Shown piece by piece: positions 49,735 through 62,700 of a stretch of DNA of 64,000 bases. Under the pieces are notes generated by a model. It had not been told where the DNA came from and did no database searches. It saw nothing but the letters and a program-made list of their open reading frames with translations. Origin of the DNA: Mytilisepta virgata (lineage: Eukaryota; Mollusca; Bivalvia; Mytilida; Mytilidae). Each line of letters begins with the position of its first letter. Positions within the stretch are counted from its first letter, which is position 1. Where the stretch lies: NCBI GenBank assembly GCA_028015205.1, contig CM051517.1, positions 55,923,455 through 55,987,454 of the forward strand, written 5' to 3'. The position numbers and the translations under genes are program-made.

Positions 49735-49900
49735 TAAAGAATAAAAATACAATTCTTTGATACCAATTTTGATGCACAAGATATGCACATTTTGTCGATT
49801 TACGACTCATCAGTTGCGCTCAAGGCCTAAAATGTTGAAATCCAAAAGGTTGAAGAGCAATTAAAAATGACCAAAAGGGATTATGCTAGAACCGTCTAAG
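49735..49900 (-). repeat. Dispersed repeat with TGATGAGTCGTAAATCGAC core (inverted copy)
   Basis: On the minus strand it reads ...CAACTGATGAGTCGTAAATC GACAAAATGTGCATATCTTG...ATTGGTATCAAAGAATT. Related copies or fragments occur at 15462-15550, 51140-51270, 53385-53460, 54690-54840, 56100-56265 and 59225-59410. It is an abundant family in this window, mostly in the right third. Confidence 0.8.
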
Positions 49901-51952
49901 GACAGAGCTATGCACGAGGGAGATACTCCTTCGTTTTTGCAAATTTTACATTTTTATAACAAAATTTTAAGTAACAATTTCGGGCTATTGCTGAAATACA
50001 AAAAAGAAAATAATGATATATTTTAAAATATAAAGAATAATTTAATAAAAGATAAAGAATTTGAGTAGAAAATACTGATTGCAGAAAATAGCAAGTTACA
50101 GAATAAAGATCGAAATTTATTCTGAAAAGCTATTAATGCATATTGATAATGATATGATTGTAAAATGACACGTTTGCTGTTCAAGATAATGCTTTATAGA
50201 AAATCCTGGGCACCTGAAATTATATTATTGTTACCCGTAAATTTTTACATTTCGGCTTCAGGTTTGAATGCGGCATTCACTCAACAAACTATTACAATAT
50301 TTGCCAAAAGTCTCCTTACCAAGAAAAAGCACAAATTACATGACAATTTTTATTAAAAGATATATATCATTGTTAACATGCTAAAATAGAAATTGTGACA
50401 AGAAGGCAAACAAGTTAACTTAACAAGCTTTATAGTTCAAAACTGATGTATTTGTTTTGCATGTAAATAACTACCAGTGTAGTTTTCTGTTAAAGAATTA
50501 AAATTAACATGCAATTCATTTAATTTAATTAATTATGTGAAATGTGATAATACGAATTATGCAAATTAATGTTATAATTTTATATTTATGACAGACACTT
50601 TTCGCCAGTGTCAATTTCGTGGTCCAATGCATTTTTCTGGTGTCGAGGGTACTAAATATTTTAACATCTTGTTGATTTACAGTGAGTGTCATTAAAACGT
50701 TTCATACACTAAATATGGAATGATTGCTGTGTAAGTTGTGAAAGTTTTTGGTCCTATGATGTTGACTGTGATATCAGATTTTGATCGTTTTGTACACACT
50801 TCTTTATCTAAAATTAAACAAAAATATCAAATTAGATATGCAGATTATAGCAATATCGTAATAATTAAAAATGTTACGATTATTATTTTATAAAATCAGT
50901 TTATTTGGATTGTAATTGATAAATATGTTTGGAAGATGTTCGGATTGTTGTGCACGAATAGACTGAAGAACGTCACTTTGCTCTCTGATTCATAAACATT
51001 GGTCATTGTCAAATATTTACAATATTCAGAGTAATTTCAAAATTTGGGGACTGTGATGAAATATTCCCCGTTTGATGTGTGTACAATACCCCTTTTGATG
51101 CAGAGGAAACCCTTAGCTGAGTTTGGATTCCTGTTTGTTTTAATTGTTTTGGCTTTTGAAGGTTGTGCTTATTAATTCATTATTAAATCGTTAACCGGAT
51201 TTCCAAAATTTTGATATCGAGCACTGCTGATGAGTTCTCAGTCAACGAAATGGCCATACAGTGCATCAAATTTTTCACTTAACATAATTTCAATCATTTT
51301 TGCACGTGTACTTTTCCAAAAGTTATCGATCTTGATTAATTGGTAAATTCCAGTATTAAGCTAAACCAGATATAATAATTATGCTACTTGAATGTCGTGG
51401 TTTAATATCTGACTTGTGTCATATTTGGCTTCCATGTTTTCAAGATGAAGAAGGGCAATGAATGTGATATGCTCATTAGCTTCTTGTAATAACCTGCATA
51501 AAAATGGGCTTATTTCTCTTTATGTGTCCCTTGTATTCCTTTTAGAATAAAAGAAATATTGAAATGCAAGTTCTACTTTGAGATTTTCCATATGATTCAG
51601 GGTGATGGGAATTGTATGTCTCTTCGGATTTCATGTTACTAATAGATGAAAGTCAGGAATAGCAGAAAAGGTTTTGAATTTTTATAACCAAATTTCAAAA
51701 TGTATAGGCAGACTAAAAATGCAGGATAGAATAATACATGGAATCAAATACGTGGTAAATTTTTGAAAAAAAATTGCGAGTAAGCACGCTAAAAAAAGCT
51801 CCCGAATACGACGAGAAAAAACCTAAAAAAATCTAACGATTGCTCCCTTATTCAGTTCTATTTTCGTCCTTCCACGTAACACGAAGCGTTCAAAGTTTCA
51901 TCTGACACAGATAGGTATCAATAGGACAGCCTTATTTTAATCAGATTATATT

Positions 51953-54900
51953 TTAACACCATGAATTAAAAGTACCTAGTTTTGGCAGACGTAAAACGAT
52001 TTTTTTCCCATCTAGTTCTTGCACTATGCTTTTGATTGACTTGTTCACTATATGTCCTATACAAATTTCCGTCTCTATTCCGTCAGCAGCTGTATACACA
52101 AGTTTAAGTGTAGACATTGGGTACTGCCAAGTGATGTTTCCGTTTGAACATGTTACTGGTATAGTAATATTGATATTAGGTTTCCTCCTGAAAAAATAAT
52201 CATACTATCGCATTATTGAAAGTAATAAGAAATGAGCGTCCGTATAATAAGACAAATTATCTGTGTTTACTTTTTGTAGTACTCTATACGGTAGTGGAGA
52301 AAATCCAGTTTATGTTCATCAGACATCTTCATAAGATAAAATGAGTTCCAAACACATAAAATGGCAATTGTAAACTTTTGTATATATATGTGAATTTCTT
52401 CCTAGGCACAGCAACCTTTAAAAGGTGTTATTTTCACATCTTACATGTGTAAATAACAGTTTCAATCTATATAAACCTGAATAAAAATAGTGGTGTTGAT
52501 TGTTGAACAGGACTTTAAATTAGGAAATTGGATATGTCAAATTACGCGATTGTATCAGTATATATACCATGGAAGAATTTTACTGTGTGATGCGGAGAAA
52601 AAACGAACAATATATCAATGCATCTGACTTGAAGTGGAGATAATGGGGTTAGTTGGTATTTTCTTGTAGATTTTTTTCAAATTATCAATTATTTGTCCCC
52701 ATACTATGGAACGCCATCACTGCCTTATAAGAAGAAACTACTATGACATGATGCAAATGTTGTTTACATCATGTCAAAACACTTTTACTTCATATGAATT
52801 ATCCATTACTTCATGTGTGTGTGTAATTTATGTGAAATCATTATCATTTGGCATGAAAACATTATTGCATGATATTAATACTTCATTACATGATGTGAAT
52901 TCTTCATTACGTGATGTATCTTTCTTGCAAAGGGGACACATAAAATACAGTAACAATCTCAAAGGAGAGACGTAGTGGAGGTTCCAGTCCTCAAGGCGTT
53001 GAAACAGACACCCGCGGAAATGTTTATGTTTGTAATCACAAATCTTATAACATTATGGTTATTTAACTCGACGGAGATAAATGTAGAATGCTTTTAAATG
53101 AAAAAGATTTAATGAGGGAGCCAATGTCTATCTTTTTGAAGGAGCATACAAAGCGTCTTTAATTTACATCGAGAAACTATCTACTAGAATTTGATATGAC
53201 AAAGAATTCAGCAAAGGAATATTTAGATTTGCTATAAGGTTTTGAATTTGCATGTAATTATGATTTCAAATGTGCATTAGCCATTAAAATATGATGTAAA
53301 TAAAAAACCAGTAACTACACGTAGGTATTATATAATACCAATACTAAATTTACGTTTTAGGTTACATGTACCCTTGCAATATTTTAGGATTTGAGTACTA
53401 CTGATGAGTCGTATATTGACGAGATGTGCATCAAAATTGTCATCAAAGAATATTTTTATTACCACCGAGTAAATACCTTTACTATACTTCATACAAACAT
53501 CCAGCCATTTTATTGGATAAACAGCATTTGTTAATTTGATATAATTTCTGCAAGGATTAATGTGATTTGATACTATTATGATAAGCTCGGCCCTTTCTTA
53601 GCAAGGTGTGACAATTTTTACCAATTCGTGGCAACGGGTGTTAATGTTTATAGTACATGACTTAATCCATATCGGACTGGGTATCATCCCGAGACTCCCA
53701 TATGGGACTGAGGGCTTGACCGAGGTCCGTTATGGGTCGAGGGATGATACCGGGTCCTATATGGATTAAGTTATGTATTAATTTGTTTATCATATACTGC
53801 CAAGTAAGTACTTATTCCGAACGCACCCGCTTTGATATAGCCATGTCAGCCTGACCACGTGACTCAACCGTTCTGATATAGCCATGTCAGCCTGATCACG
53901 TGACTCAACCGTTCTGATATAGCTATATCACGCCGGGTACATTCAAGTGGCACTTGGATAATGCGTTATTAGCTGGGATGTGCAGATATGTGTTATTCAC
54001 TTCCGGTCGTTACACATGTGCAAAAACCATCATGTTTAGTACTTAGTGTATGATAATTATAGATTATTACATGACCTAAACCATATCGGACCGGGTATCA
54101 TCCCGAGATACCCATATTGGTCAAGGGATGATACCCAGTCCGATATGCATTAGGACATGCATAAATCTGCTTATCATATACTGCCTAAGTACTTGTTCCG
54201 AACGCACTCGGTCTGATATGGCCATATCAGCCTGACCAGTTGCACACCCGCTTTTGACAAGTCGTTATCATCCTTGGGTGCGTTCGATTTGCACTTGAAT
54301 AATGGGTTATTAGCATAGGATATGCATAGAATATGCAAATATGGTTTGTTCACTTCCGGTCGTTACACATATGCAAAAAGTATAATATTATGTACTAAGA
54401 ATATGAAAAATAAAATTACCACACGCGAGGACCGAACATTGCCGATCCGGAAAAATATAACACCCGCTCCGGCCGACATTTCCCGATTCATCAGTTTACT
54501 TAAAGTATGAAATTCACGCCATAATCACATAAACAAGGGCAGTTAATATATGTTTATATGATTATGGCGTGAATTTCATACTTTAAATTTACTGTTCTAG
54601 ATTTTTTAATTTTTTTATAAACTAAGGAGTATCTATCTCGTGCATAGTTCTGTCCATAGATCATTAGATAGTTTTCTTTTGCCCCATGTGATAAATTTGG
54701 CATTTGGACTTGCTCTTCAGCCGTTTGGGTTATTGTCTCAACTGTGAACATTTTAGGTCTTTAGCATAACTGAAGATTCCGGACGATCGACGAAATGTGC
54801 ACATCTTTTGCATAAAAATTGGTTTTATGGAATAGCTTTGTCCATACCTGTCTGCGTACAACACAATTTGAGCTATCCAATTTCTATTCACCAAAACATG

Positions 54901-57389
54901 CAAATGAAAATAATTTTGAGTTGCATTAAAATGTTGGTCTATTTTTGTAATTTATAACATGCTGTGGACGTTGCAAATGATGCGAGCACTGCAATAGCCC
55001 TTTCCAGAAAGTCATTTCCCGTATCACAATTCTAATTCTAAAATATAATTTGAAGCAAGTTATTTCCCTTACTTTACTTACTTCCTTTAACGGGGAACGA
55101 AACCTTTTCTAGCCTTAGTATGTAGCAAAATACGGACGCCCCCATTAAACACAGACTTTTCTAAATAAGCCATATGTGTAAAATGCATATGCTCATACAG
55201 CAATCGCTCCGCTCGCTATTATTTTATCTATCTGAAAATCATTTTACAAAATATTGTATTTCATAAGATAAGATGTACATTATTTTATTTAATTTATATC
55301 AGTCATACTTGTTCATTGATATTGTATGAACTGACATTAGATTTTGTGAACTGGCATTAAACATGTTAAAAAAGGACAGGTTCTTAGGTTCCGATTCGGT
55401 GGTCGAGTGGTATAGGTAGTTCGTCATGACTACTAACGATCACTAGCCTGTCAACACAGAAGTTGTGCGTTCGAATCTCACCTGTGGCGGGGTGTGTTCG
55501 ACTCCGATCTTAATTGACAAGGATTGCCAAGTTCGTGGTTCTCTCCGGGTACTCTGCCTTTCTCCACCGATAAAACCTGGCCACTGCGAAATAGCCAAAT
55601 GTGCTGAAAACGGCGTATAACCCAACTAACCAACAACAAACATTCTTGAAACTTGAAACTTGAAACTTTTATTTCTAAAGAGTAACAGGAGTATGTAAAC
55701 AATTACAAAATAAAATAACACATTCAAGTGGATGGTATAGAATAACATACAAAATGTGTTATCAAGAAATTTTACAGAGTTCGTAAGACTACGATCGAAA
55801 CTGATTCTATGACATCAATAGAAGAAAAACATTGAAAACCGAAAATCAGCTCACACGACTAATCTTTGTCGTACGAATGTGTGTCAATTCGAATAGGCAG
55901 AATTAGAATTTGGCATCTTAAAGTACCTTAGAAGATTTCAACTATAACAGTTCTAATACTTTATCCCCGAGGGCATAATCAGTCCAGTAGCCGGCCATAA
56001 TGTTTGTCCTGGCATGATTCATTACCTAAATACCTTTAAATTGTCCGTTCTAAATTTGACCAAAATTTACCAGAAATTTCTAAGGCTCTTCCTTTTGATG
56101 AATTTCGATTCCTGTTTGTTTTAATTGTTTTAATTGTTTTGGTTTTTGATAGTTGTGCTTTCTAATTCACCATTATATCTTTAACGGGAGTTCCAACATT
56201 TTGATCTCGAGCACTGCTAATGAGTTTTCAGTCAACGAAATGGCCATACAATGCATCAAATTTATTCGGTATTTTGTGATACATTTTATTGATAGGAGGA
56301 AACATACAATAGACAGGTATACTTAGAGTGTGTTACAACTAGGTTACAATATTATCTGGGGGATAGTAACACCTTGTAATACCAATTAATTATACTCGGA
56401 TCCCTTCTCGTGGTATCGTGGGTTCATTATATCGTACGTGCTATTTGCGTGGGTTTTCAGCTTAAATTCGATGCCATTTTAACATGTACCACGATATGGT
56501 GAGCTACAAGGATCACATCAGCAATCCCCTCCTAGATGCCAGTCAATGTTTATACAAAGCGCTTTTCTGGATTAATCACCATAAGGTACGCTTATGACCA
56601 AAAGTTTTGAAATAAAAATACCAGCTGATTAAAACACTAATTTTCAAGGATCTCAATCCTGATTGCCAAAATCAATCTATTGCCGGAGAATCGCTTATCA
56701 ATACTAGTTCACTCTTGGTTTGTATAGGAGTATTCAGTGTGTTTTTGTTTTCATTTGTATTTCCGGGTTTGTTTTTCCATTTGAATGCTGTCGTTTTGAT
56801 TGCTCTTAGGTTTTTTTATCTTTTTTTTTTGAACAAAGATAAGTTGACCTACAAAATGTTTATGCAAGATTAAATGTGAATTAATCTGAAAGTTAAAAAA
56901 AAGACTGTTCTACGCATAAACATCTTAGATGCCTCGTGGAAATTATATTCTCAAGATCCGACTTCCCATCGTCAAAAGTAGCTTCCATTAGAAAATTTAA
57001 ATTTTGCCATCTATCCGGCGTTACTTGTTATGTTTCCCAGTCTACGCTTTAAGCCGGATAAATAGTAAACACATTCTGCATGTCTTATTTGCTTTGTACA
57101 ATCATTTGTCAAAATTATCACATGCAATTATACATATATATTAGGCTTGTAAAAGGCATGTAAAACTTTAATACGCATTTTACGCCGTTTCATCTTTCAT
57201 ATATTGTTGATGTTCTAATTTCATACAATTTGTAATTAATTCAGTGAAAAAATCTGCATTAATTTGTACTTACGAAAACACAATAGGGTTACATTTGTTA
57301 GGAGAGTCTTGTCCTTTCTCGGAACATCCCACAAGAACAATCAATAATGTTATACGCAGAAAGAATTCTAAATAACACCGTTTCACCAT
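51953..57389 (-). CDS. Small secreted meteorin-like protein, paralogue 1
   Basis: Exon 1, 57389-57274, encodes a start Met, a hydrophobic signal segment (FFLRITLLIVLVG) and KCNPIVF, ending TC before a GTAAGT donor. Exon 2, 52187-51976, follows a TTTTTTCAG acceptor: IPVTCSNGNITWQYPMSTLK, then EICIGHIVNKSIKSIVQELD. The pattern C-x-x-G-x-I-x-W-x-YP-x(3)-L-K-L, then a further Cys-Ile about 20 residues on, matches the start of meteorin, a secreted neurotrophic/immune factor. N-glycosylation sequons: NIT twice and NKS. If exon 2 simply runs on, the protein ends at TAA (51955-51953) with 116 residues. But a G|GTACTT donor at 51976/51975, shared with the paralogue, and an unpaired third Cys suggest another exon. 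The 5.1-kb intron is repeat-filled. Confidence 0.6.
53651..54385. repeat. Two tandem copies of a palindrome-bearing repeat (paralogue 1 intron)
   Basis: GGGTATCATCCCGAGA appears at about 53681 and 54091; TTCACTTCCGGTCGTTACAC at about 53998 and 54350. Each copy starts with an inverted pair (CATATCGGACTGGGTATCAT / ATGATACCGGGTCCTATATG type). The copies differ in length because of the extra 41-bp units in the first. Confidence 0.8.
53830..53930. repeat. 41-bp tandem repeat, about 2.5 units
   Basis: GATATAGCCATGTCAGCCTG then A.CACGTGACTCAACCGTTCT is repeated with 41-bp spacing. Each unit contains the E-box palindrome CACGTG. Confidence 0.85.
54501..54585. repeat. 35-bp inverted repeat with 15-bp loop, one mismatch
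   Basis: The left arm (54501-54535) begins TAAAGTATGAAATTCACGCC and the right arm (54551-54585) ends GGCGTGAATTTCATACTTTA. By my reading 34 of 35 positions pair. Probably a young foldback. Confidence 0.9.
55390..55640 (+). mobile_element. tRNA-derived SINE
   Basis: The head has pol III boxes: A box TGGTCGAGTGG at 55400-55410 and B box GTTCGAATCTC at 55469-55479, spaced as in a tRNA with a long variable part. The body contains CTCCGGGTACTCTGCCTTTC and TCCACCGATAAAACCTGGCC, followed by a GGCGTATAACCCAACTAACC tail. This is the general plan of molluscan SINEs. A short (TTGAAAC)n run follows at 55643-55668. It is not a functional tRNA: the cloverleaf arms do not fold. Confidence 0.75.
56100..56265 (+). 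repeat. Dispersed repeat copy (TTTTAATTGTTTTGGTTTTTG...GCACTGCTAATGAGT)
   Basis: Nearly the same as 51130-51270: GATTCCTGTTTGTTTTAATT, TTTGAT.GTTGTGCTT.TAATTCA, ATC.CGAGCACTGCT.ATGAGT and CAACGAAATGGCCATACA. These two copies are closer to each other than to the rest of the family. Confidence 0.8.
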
Positions 57390-59709
57390 TTTATATTTGT
57401 TAGAAACCTTTTGTAAAATAACTAAGACGAAGAACCTAATCAACTAATAAGGTGTCGTCAAACTTGTTTAATGTCTAAGGTTAAATGTCATTTGTATATA
57501 TACACATTATTATTTATGATTCACGATATTTACGTTATGTTATGTGAATGTATGTATGTAAAAGAGCACAAAGGGCACATGCATGACAACATAACATAGG
57601 ACGTAGAAAGCAAAAACTCGGAAGATCTAAGGGGAAGGAGTTTGTTGGAGGGGGGTTTTAGAATGTCTTTTCCGTACGAAAGTTTAGATATAAACACTTT
57701 AGATGGGATTTTTGTCTCGGCATAATAATTATATCACTTAAATATGGATTGTGAGCCTCCTTTTTAATTTTCAGTTGCTTACATGTTTAGAATTTTTCTA
57801 GAACATTACTATAATCCAGTTATATCAGACTATCCTGAATCTCTGCTGTTTCTATGTTTTTGTTTTGAGGTCTTTTATGTTTTTTTTTTTTTTGGTCTTA
57901 CAGTCTCTCACTTGGATTGAGTTTTTTTAATTGGGGTTTCATTTTTGACTAGTGCTCCGTTTGCTGTAAATGTGAAAGAAACAGCAAAGAATTTAGACCA
58001 GGATCCAGGCGGACAGAAAAGAAGACACGGTACAGAGCTCTACGGGGAAAAGGGGCAAACATTTTAAGGAACACGAAAAAATGGAAAATATTTTAGGGAA
58101 TTGGGAAAATTATACACCCGTGCTATCCCCCTTTCAGCTCTTTTGAGGATTCTGGAGGGTGATGTTGAAAGGGTCAAAAGGGATCCCTGCTTAAGTATAT
58201 ATGAAAGAAAAAAACACTTTTACATATATATGTCTAAATAAGCGTTCTTGTTCTGAATAAGTATTTATATAAACAGACCCCACAAAACAATCAATCAAAT
58301 TCTCATGCATCAGATACGAATATAGTGTAGCCACTTATTACAGAGGTAAATATCGAAGCTCGTCACGATTTTCATTTAAATCTTGTTTCTGCAAAAAGTG
58401 TAAAGGGAATTTTGGTTGATAATTATTGTCTATATATGTATATTTAAAAAATGTCTGGATAATGTGTATAGTATACGTTAACAACACTATTTTGATAAAA
58501 AAAATAATTTCAGTTTTACTACATTGTATATTTTGTGTATGGAATATATGCAACATATGTGCTAAATGTTCTGGGTCCTACAATTTTATATGCTATATTT
58601 GGTATCGATGGTTTCATACAGACTTCTTTACCTAAAAAGAACAAATAATGAACTAAAAGTTATTTTTTTTTATATAAACTAACTATTTTTTATGAAATAT
58701 TTAAACATGCAAATTTGTAAGCGCTTTTAATTTTTATTTTTTGGCTTCATACATTGTATATGGAATTTAGGTCTTTAGGCCACACCAAATTGATCTTTAG
58801 TTCTTTAGATTTCGCCGCTCCGATTTTTGGACTATGTAAATTTTAAGAAAAACATTTTTTGCCGCTTCACTTTGCAAAAATGCTGAAAATTTCTCCAAAT
58901 TCTTCATTTTTCAAGAAATTAAAAATAAAAGTTGTTCATCCCCTCCTAAACTTTTGTAAAAATTGGGATTTTTTTATTTTAGTAAAAAGACGTGTGTCGC
59001 ACGTGAATTTGATCTTCGCCCGAAAAAAAACTAGCATGAAAAAAAATAAATTTAAGATTTCACTCACTCGCACCTATTTTTGGCACCCAAAAATCCAAAG
59101 AACTAAACATTAATTTGGTGTGGCCTTATAAACATGATACGAATATCCGTATAAGGAATTGTATTAACGGAACAGGACATCCTTACATTTTCAGAACACT
59201 GATAGTTAAAGGTTTTGGAGTTGTCTTTGTCTAGGTTTTGGCTTTACCCCTTTTGGTCATTTTGTTATTTCTGAATTTGCTCTTCCACTTTTTTGGATTG
59301 TTGTTTTGGTTTTCAGCATTTTAGGCCGTGGTGCCAACTGATGAGTCGTAAATCGACGAAATGTACACATGTTCTGCATCAAAATTGGTATCAAAGAATT
59401 TCATTTATTCTTTTGGTTTATAGTATTGATTTTGTGTTTCTGTTCCTTGTCTTTTGACTTTTGATCTAATTGACTTTCCTACATATTATTGGTTCTAAAA
59501 TCTTTTATCTATATATTAAATATATATCTTATAATGTAATGTAAATAAGACATTCGTTGTATCATTTTCTACATTTCAACTCTAATCATCTTACAGTCAA
59601 TACATGTAGAATAAACTGACCACAGAGACTAAAAAAATTGGCCAAAAAGACACTAAATCCACAGAATTTCAAAGAACTGAGCGTCCAGTAAACAGATAAT
59701 CGGTAACCG
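57390..59709 (-). other. Spacer between the two meteorin-like paralogues
   Basis: Contains the promoter side of paralogue 1 and the 3' side of paralogue 2, a MITE at 58777-59126 and a repeat copy at 59225-59410. A candidate third exon for paralogue 2 should lie here. The best acceptor I saw (about 58041) opens only 15 codons and is not convincing. Confidence 0.5.
58777..59126. mobile_element. 350-bp MITE with AGGCCACACCAAATT ends
   Basis: The left end AGGCCACACCAAATTGATCT then TTAGTTCTTTAGATTT is mirrored at the right by AAATCCAAAGAACTAAACAT then TAATTTGGTGTGGCCT. The interior has no gene; the 84-residue open frame crossing it is a by-product. I associate this family with mussels. Confidence 0.85.
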
Positions 59710-62700
59710 TTAACTACCTGGTATTAGAAATTCTAACTTCAAAGGCATTCCTAATAGTTCTAGAACCAAACTTGTAATGGATCTGTTTTCTATCCGACCA
59801 ATACAAACTGCTGTCCTTTGACCTGAAGACTGGAAGAACACTCGGATTGAATTCATTGGTAAATTCCATATTATTGTTCCATTAGAGCACATGGCAGGAA
59901 TGATTACGTTTTGTAGTGGTTGCTTCCTGAAATATAATTACGTATGTTTAGTTCATATCAGATACAATTTCTATATCCCCATTGGATAAAAAGAGATCAT
60001 TTGTCATTCATTATTCAACGGTAATGCTTGTACCGGTCAATACCATGTGAAAATGGCCGATCACTATCAAGTGATAATGCAGGCTGTTGCTTTTAGAGCT
60101 ACGCTCCCTTTATAAAACGCACAAATGATTCAGATTTATTTAAGCATCAAACCACAATATATAACTAAGCAATATTCAGAGTTTACATTGAACATGGTCT
60201 TGGATAAAAGACAAAGTCTATATTTCAAGACAATGCCCTCTCTATAAGTAATTATTAACCAATGTGTTGAAATAGAGTAAAAACTGTCTAGTTGATACAA
60301 AACCGGAACTGGTCATTAATATAGGTCTACTACTGACCTGCATCAATGACCAGTTGCGGTTTTTCTGTATAAAACCTGTATTAATGACCCATTCTCAGAC
60401 ATATGGAATTGTATTAAATAGACAATTTATAATGTATTTTAAGTCATTGGTTAATAAAAGTATCATAAAATGGGTATTTTGATATTTATCTTGTATTATG
60501 TCCTCGTACAGTGGTGTTGGGTCTCGTACAGCTGTAATGGCCCTCGGCGCTGCCCCGGACCAATACAGCTATACTCGACCCAATACGACTGTACTAGGAC
60601 ATAAAATATAAAACAGGATCAATATCAAAACACCCATTTAATAATACTATACTATTTTATAAATATATATATTGAAAAGCTTTAGTAACTCTGGTTCTTG
60701 ATCTTAATCAAATAAGACGGACAGTAAGACTGGTCGTTTAATATCTGTCGATTTTTGTCGATACGCACTGTTGATTCCTATCTTATAAACGATATTAATG
60801 GAATAAATTACATAATATTTATTGAATTCATGTTTTTAAATTACTAAGAAAATGTCCTTAAGTTTAACGTTTTAATCATTTTACTTATTGTATTCAAATA
60901 AAATGTGATTTATTAGATATTTAAAGAATAAGCTACAAAATAATATATTTTTTTTCTATATTAAATCCTAGCAGATATTAATAAAAAGATATGACATATG
61001 ATACAGATGTCATAATAGACATGACATTTTTACACTTTTCGATGGCATGTAAATTTATTGTAAAACTTATTAATATGACAGGATATTGATTTAAATTTAC
61101 AACAGAAAAAAAAGCATCATCATCATCATCATGAAATTGATTTAGGTTTATGAGTTAATGAAGAGGAATATGTGGCAATTACTATAGTATTAATAAATGG
61201 GTATTTTCTTAATGGCCTTAATGGCCTTGTTATATGAACAAGGTCTGTAATAATGGTCTGAGGATAGGTGTAATGGCCCGTGGCAATGGCTTTAGAAGGC
61301 CATTATTACGGACCGAGGATATATAACAGGGTCATTACGAAAATACCCATTTCTTAATACTCTTATTAACCAGATGTGGAAAACTATCTTTGTTGATTGG
61401 TTTGTTACAGACTTTTCTAGAAAATGCTCTCTTGTTTGTTGGTTTTCAGTTAGAACAAAAAAAAAATGTGTACCAGTTGGTTTTTGTCGAGCCTGCGACT
61501 TTAGTCGCAGAAAGCTCGACATAGGGATAGTGATACGGCGGCGGCGTTAACTAACTTCTTTAAAGCTTTATATTTTAGAAGGTGGAAGACCTAGATGCTT
61601 TATACTTTGTATCTAGATGACTTATGTTACGAAGTTTCCGTCTGTCATATGTACATTGTCCTTGACCTCATTATCATGGTTCAGTGACTACTTGAAAAAA
61701 AAGTTAAGATTTTTTGTAATGTTAATTTCTCTCTTATTATTAGTAATAGGATAACTATATTTGGTTTTCAATTGACCTCGACCCCATTTCACGGATCAGT
61801 GAACAACGTTAAGTTTTGGTGGTCAAGTCCATATCTCAGATACTATAAGCAAAATGTCTAGTATATTTGGTGTATGGAAGGATTGTAAGGTGTACATACA
61901 TGTCCAACCGGCATGTGTCAGATGACCTTGACCTCATTTTCATGGTTCAGTGGTTATAGTTAAGTTTTTGTGTTTTGGCCTGTGTTTCGAATACTGTATG
62001 CAATAGGTCTACCATATTTGGTGTATGGAAGGATTGTAAGGTGCACATGTCCAACTGGCAGGTGTCATCTGACCTTGACCTCATTTTCATGGTTCAGTGG
62101 TTATAGTTAAGTTTTTGTGTTTTGGCCTATTTTTAGAATACTGTATGCAAAAGGTCTATTATATTTGGTGTATGGAAGGATTGAAAGGTGTACATGTCCA
62201 ACTGGCAGGTGTCATCTGACCTTGACCTCATTTTCATGGTTCAGTGGTTATAGTTAAGTTTCTGTTTTTCAAATACTGTATGCAATAGGTCTACTATATT
62301 TGGTGTATGGAAGGATTGTAAGGTGTGCATGTCCAACTGACATGAGTCATCTGACCTTGACCTCATTTTCATGGTTCAGTGGTTATAGTTAAGTTTTTGT
62401 GTTTTGCTCTATTTTTCGAATACTGATAGCATTTACTTTCATTAGAAATATACGACAGGCGAGACATTTTTGTGTGTCCACTCTTGTTTTTTGTTGGTCT
62501 TGTTTTTAAAAAAGTCGCTTTGTAGGAATATAAAAAAAATCATTATTCACCAGAAGGATAAATACGTCAAAAAGTGCATCGATTTTATATGTGAATGGGG
62601 TTTATAGAACAAAGAATAACAGCCTAAAAATTTATGAATAGAGAATAATGATGTTCTACAATATAAATAATAATCTAAAAATGTATAAAGACTGAGGAAA

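Noticed and set aside
50165..50356. A six-codon terminal exon for meteorin-like paralogue 1 after the TTTCAG on the minus strand near 50210
   Set aside because: The phase works, but it encodes only GAQDFL-stop, has no cysteine and has no counterpart in paralogue 2.
55400..55480. Possible tRNA gene
   Set aside because: A and B boxes are present, but the acceptor and anticodon stems do not pair and a SINE body follows.
58015..58045. Third exon of meteorin-like paralogue 2 starting near 58041 (minus)
   Set aside because: Only 15 codons before a stop, and no similarity to any candidate in paralogue 1.
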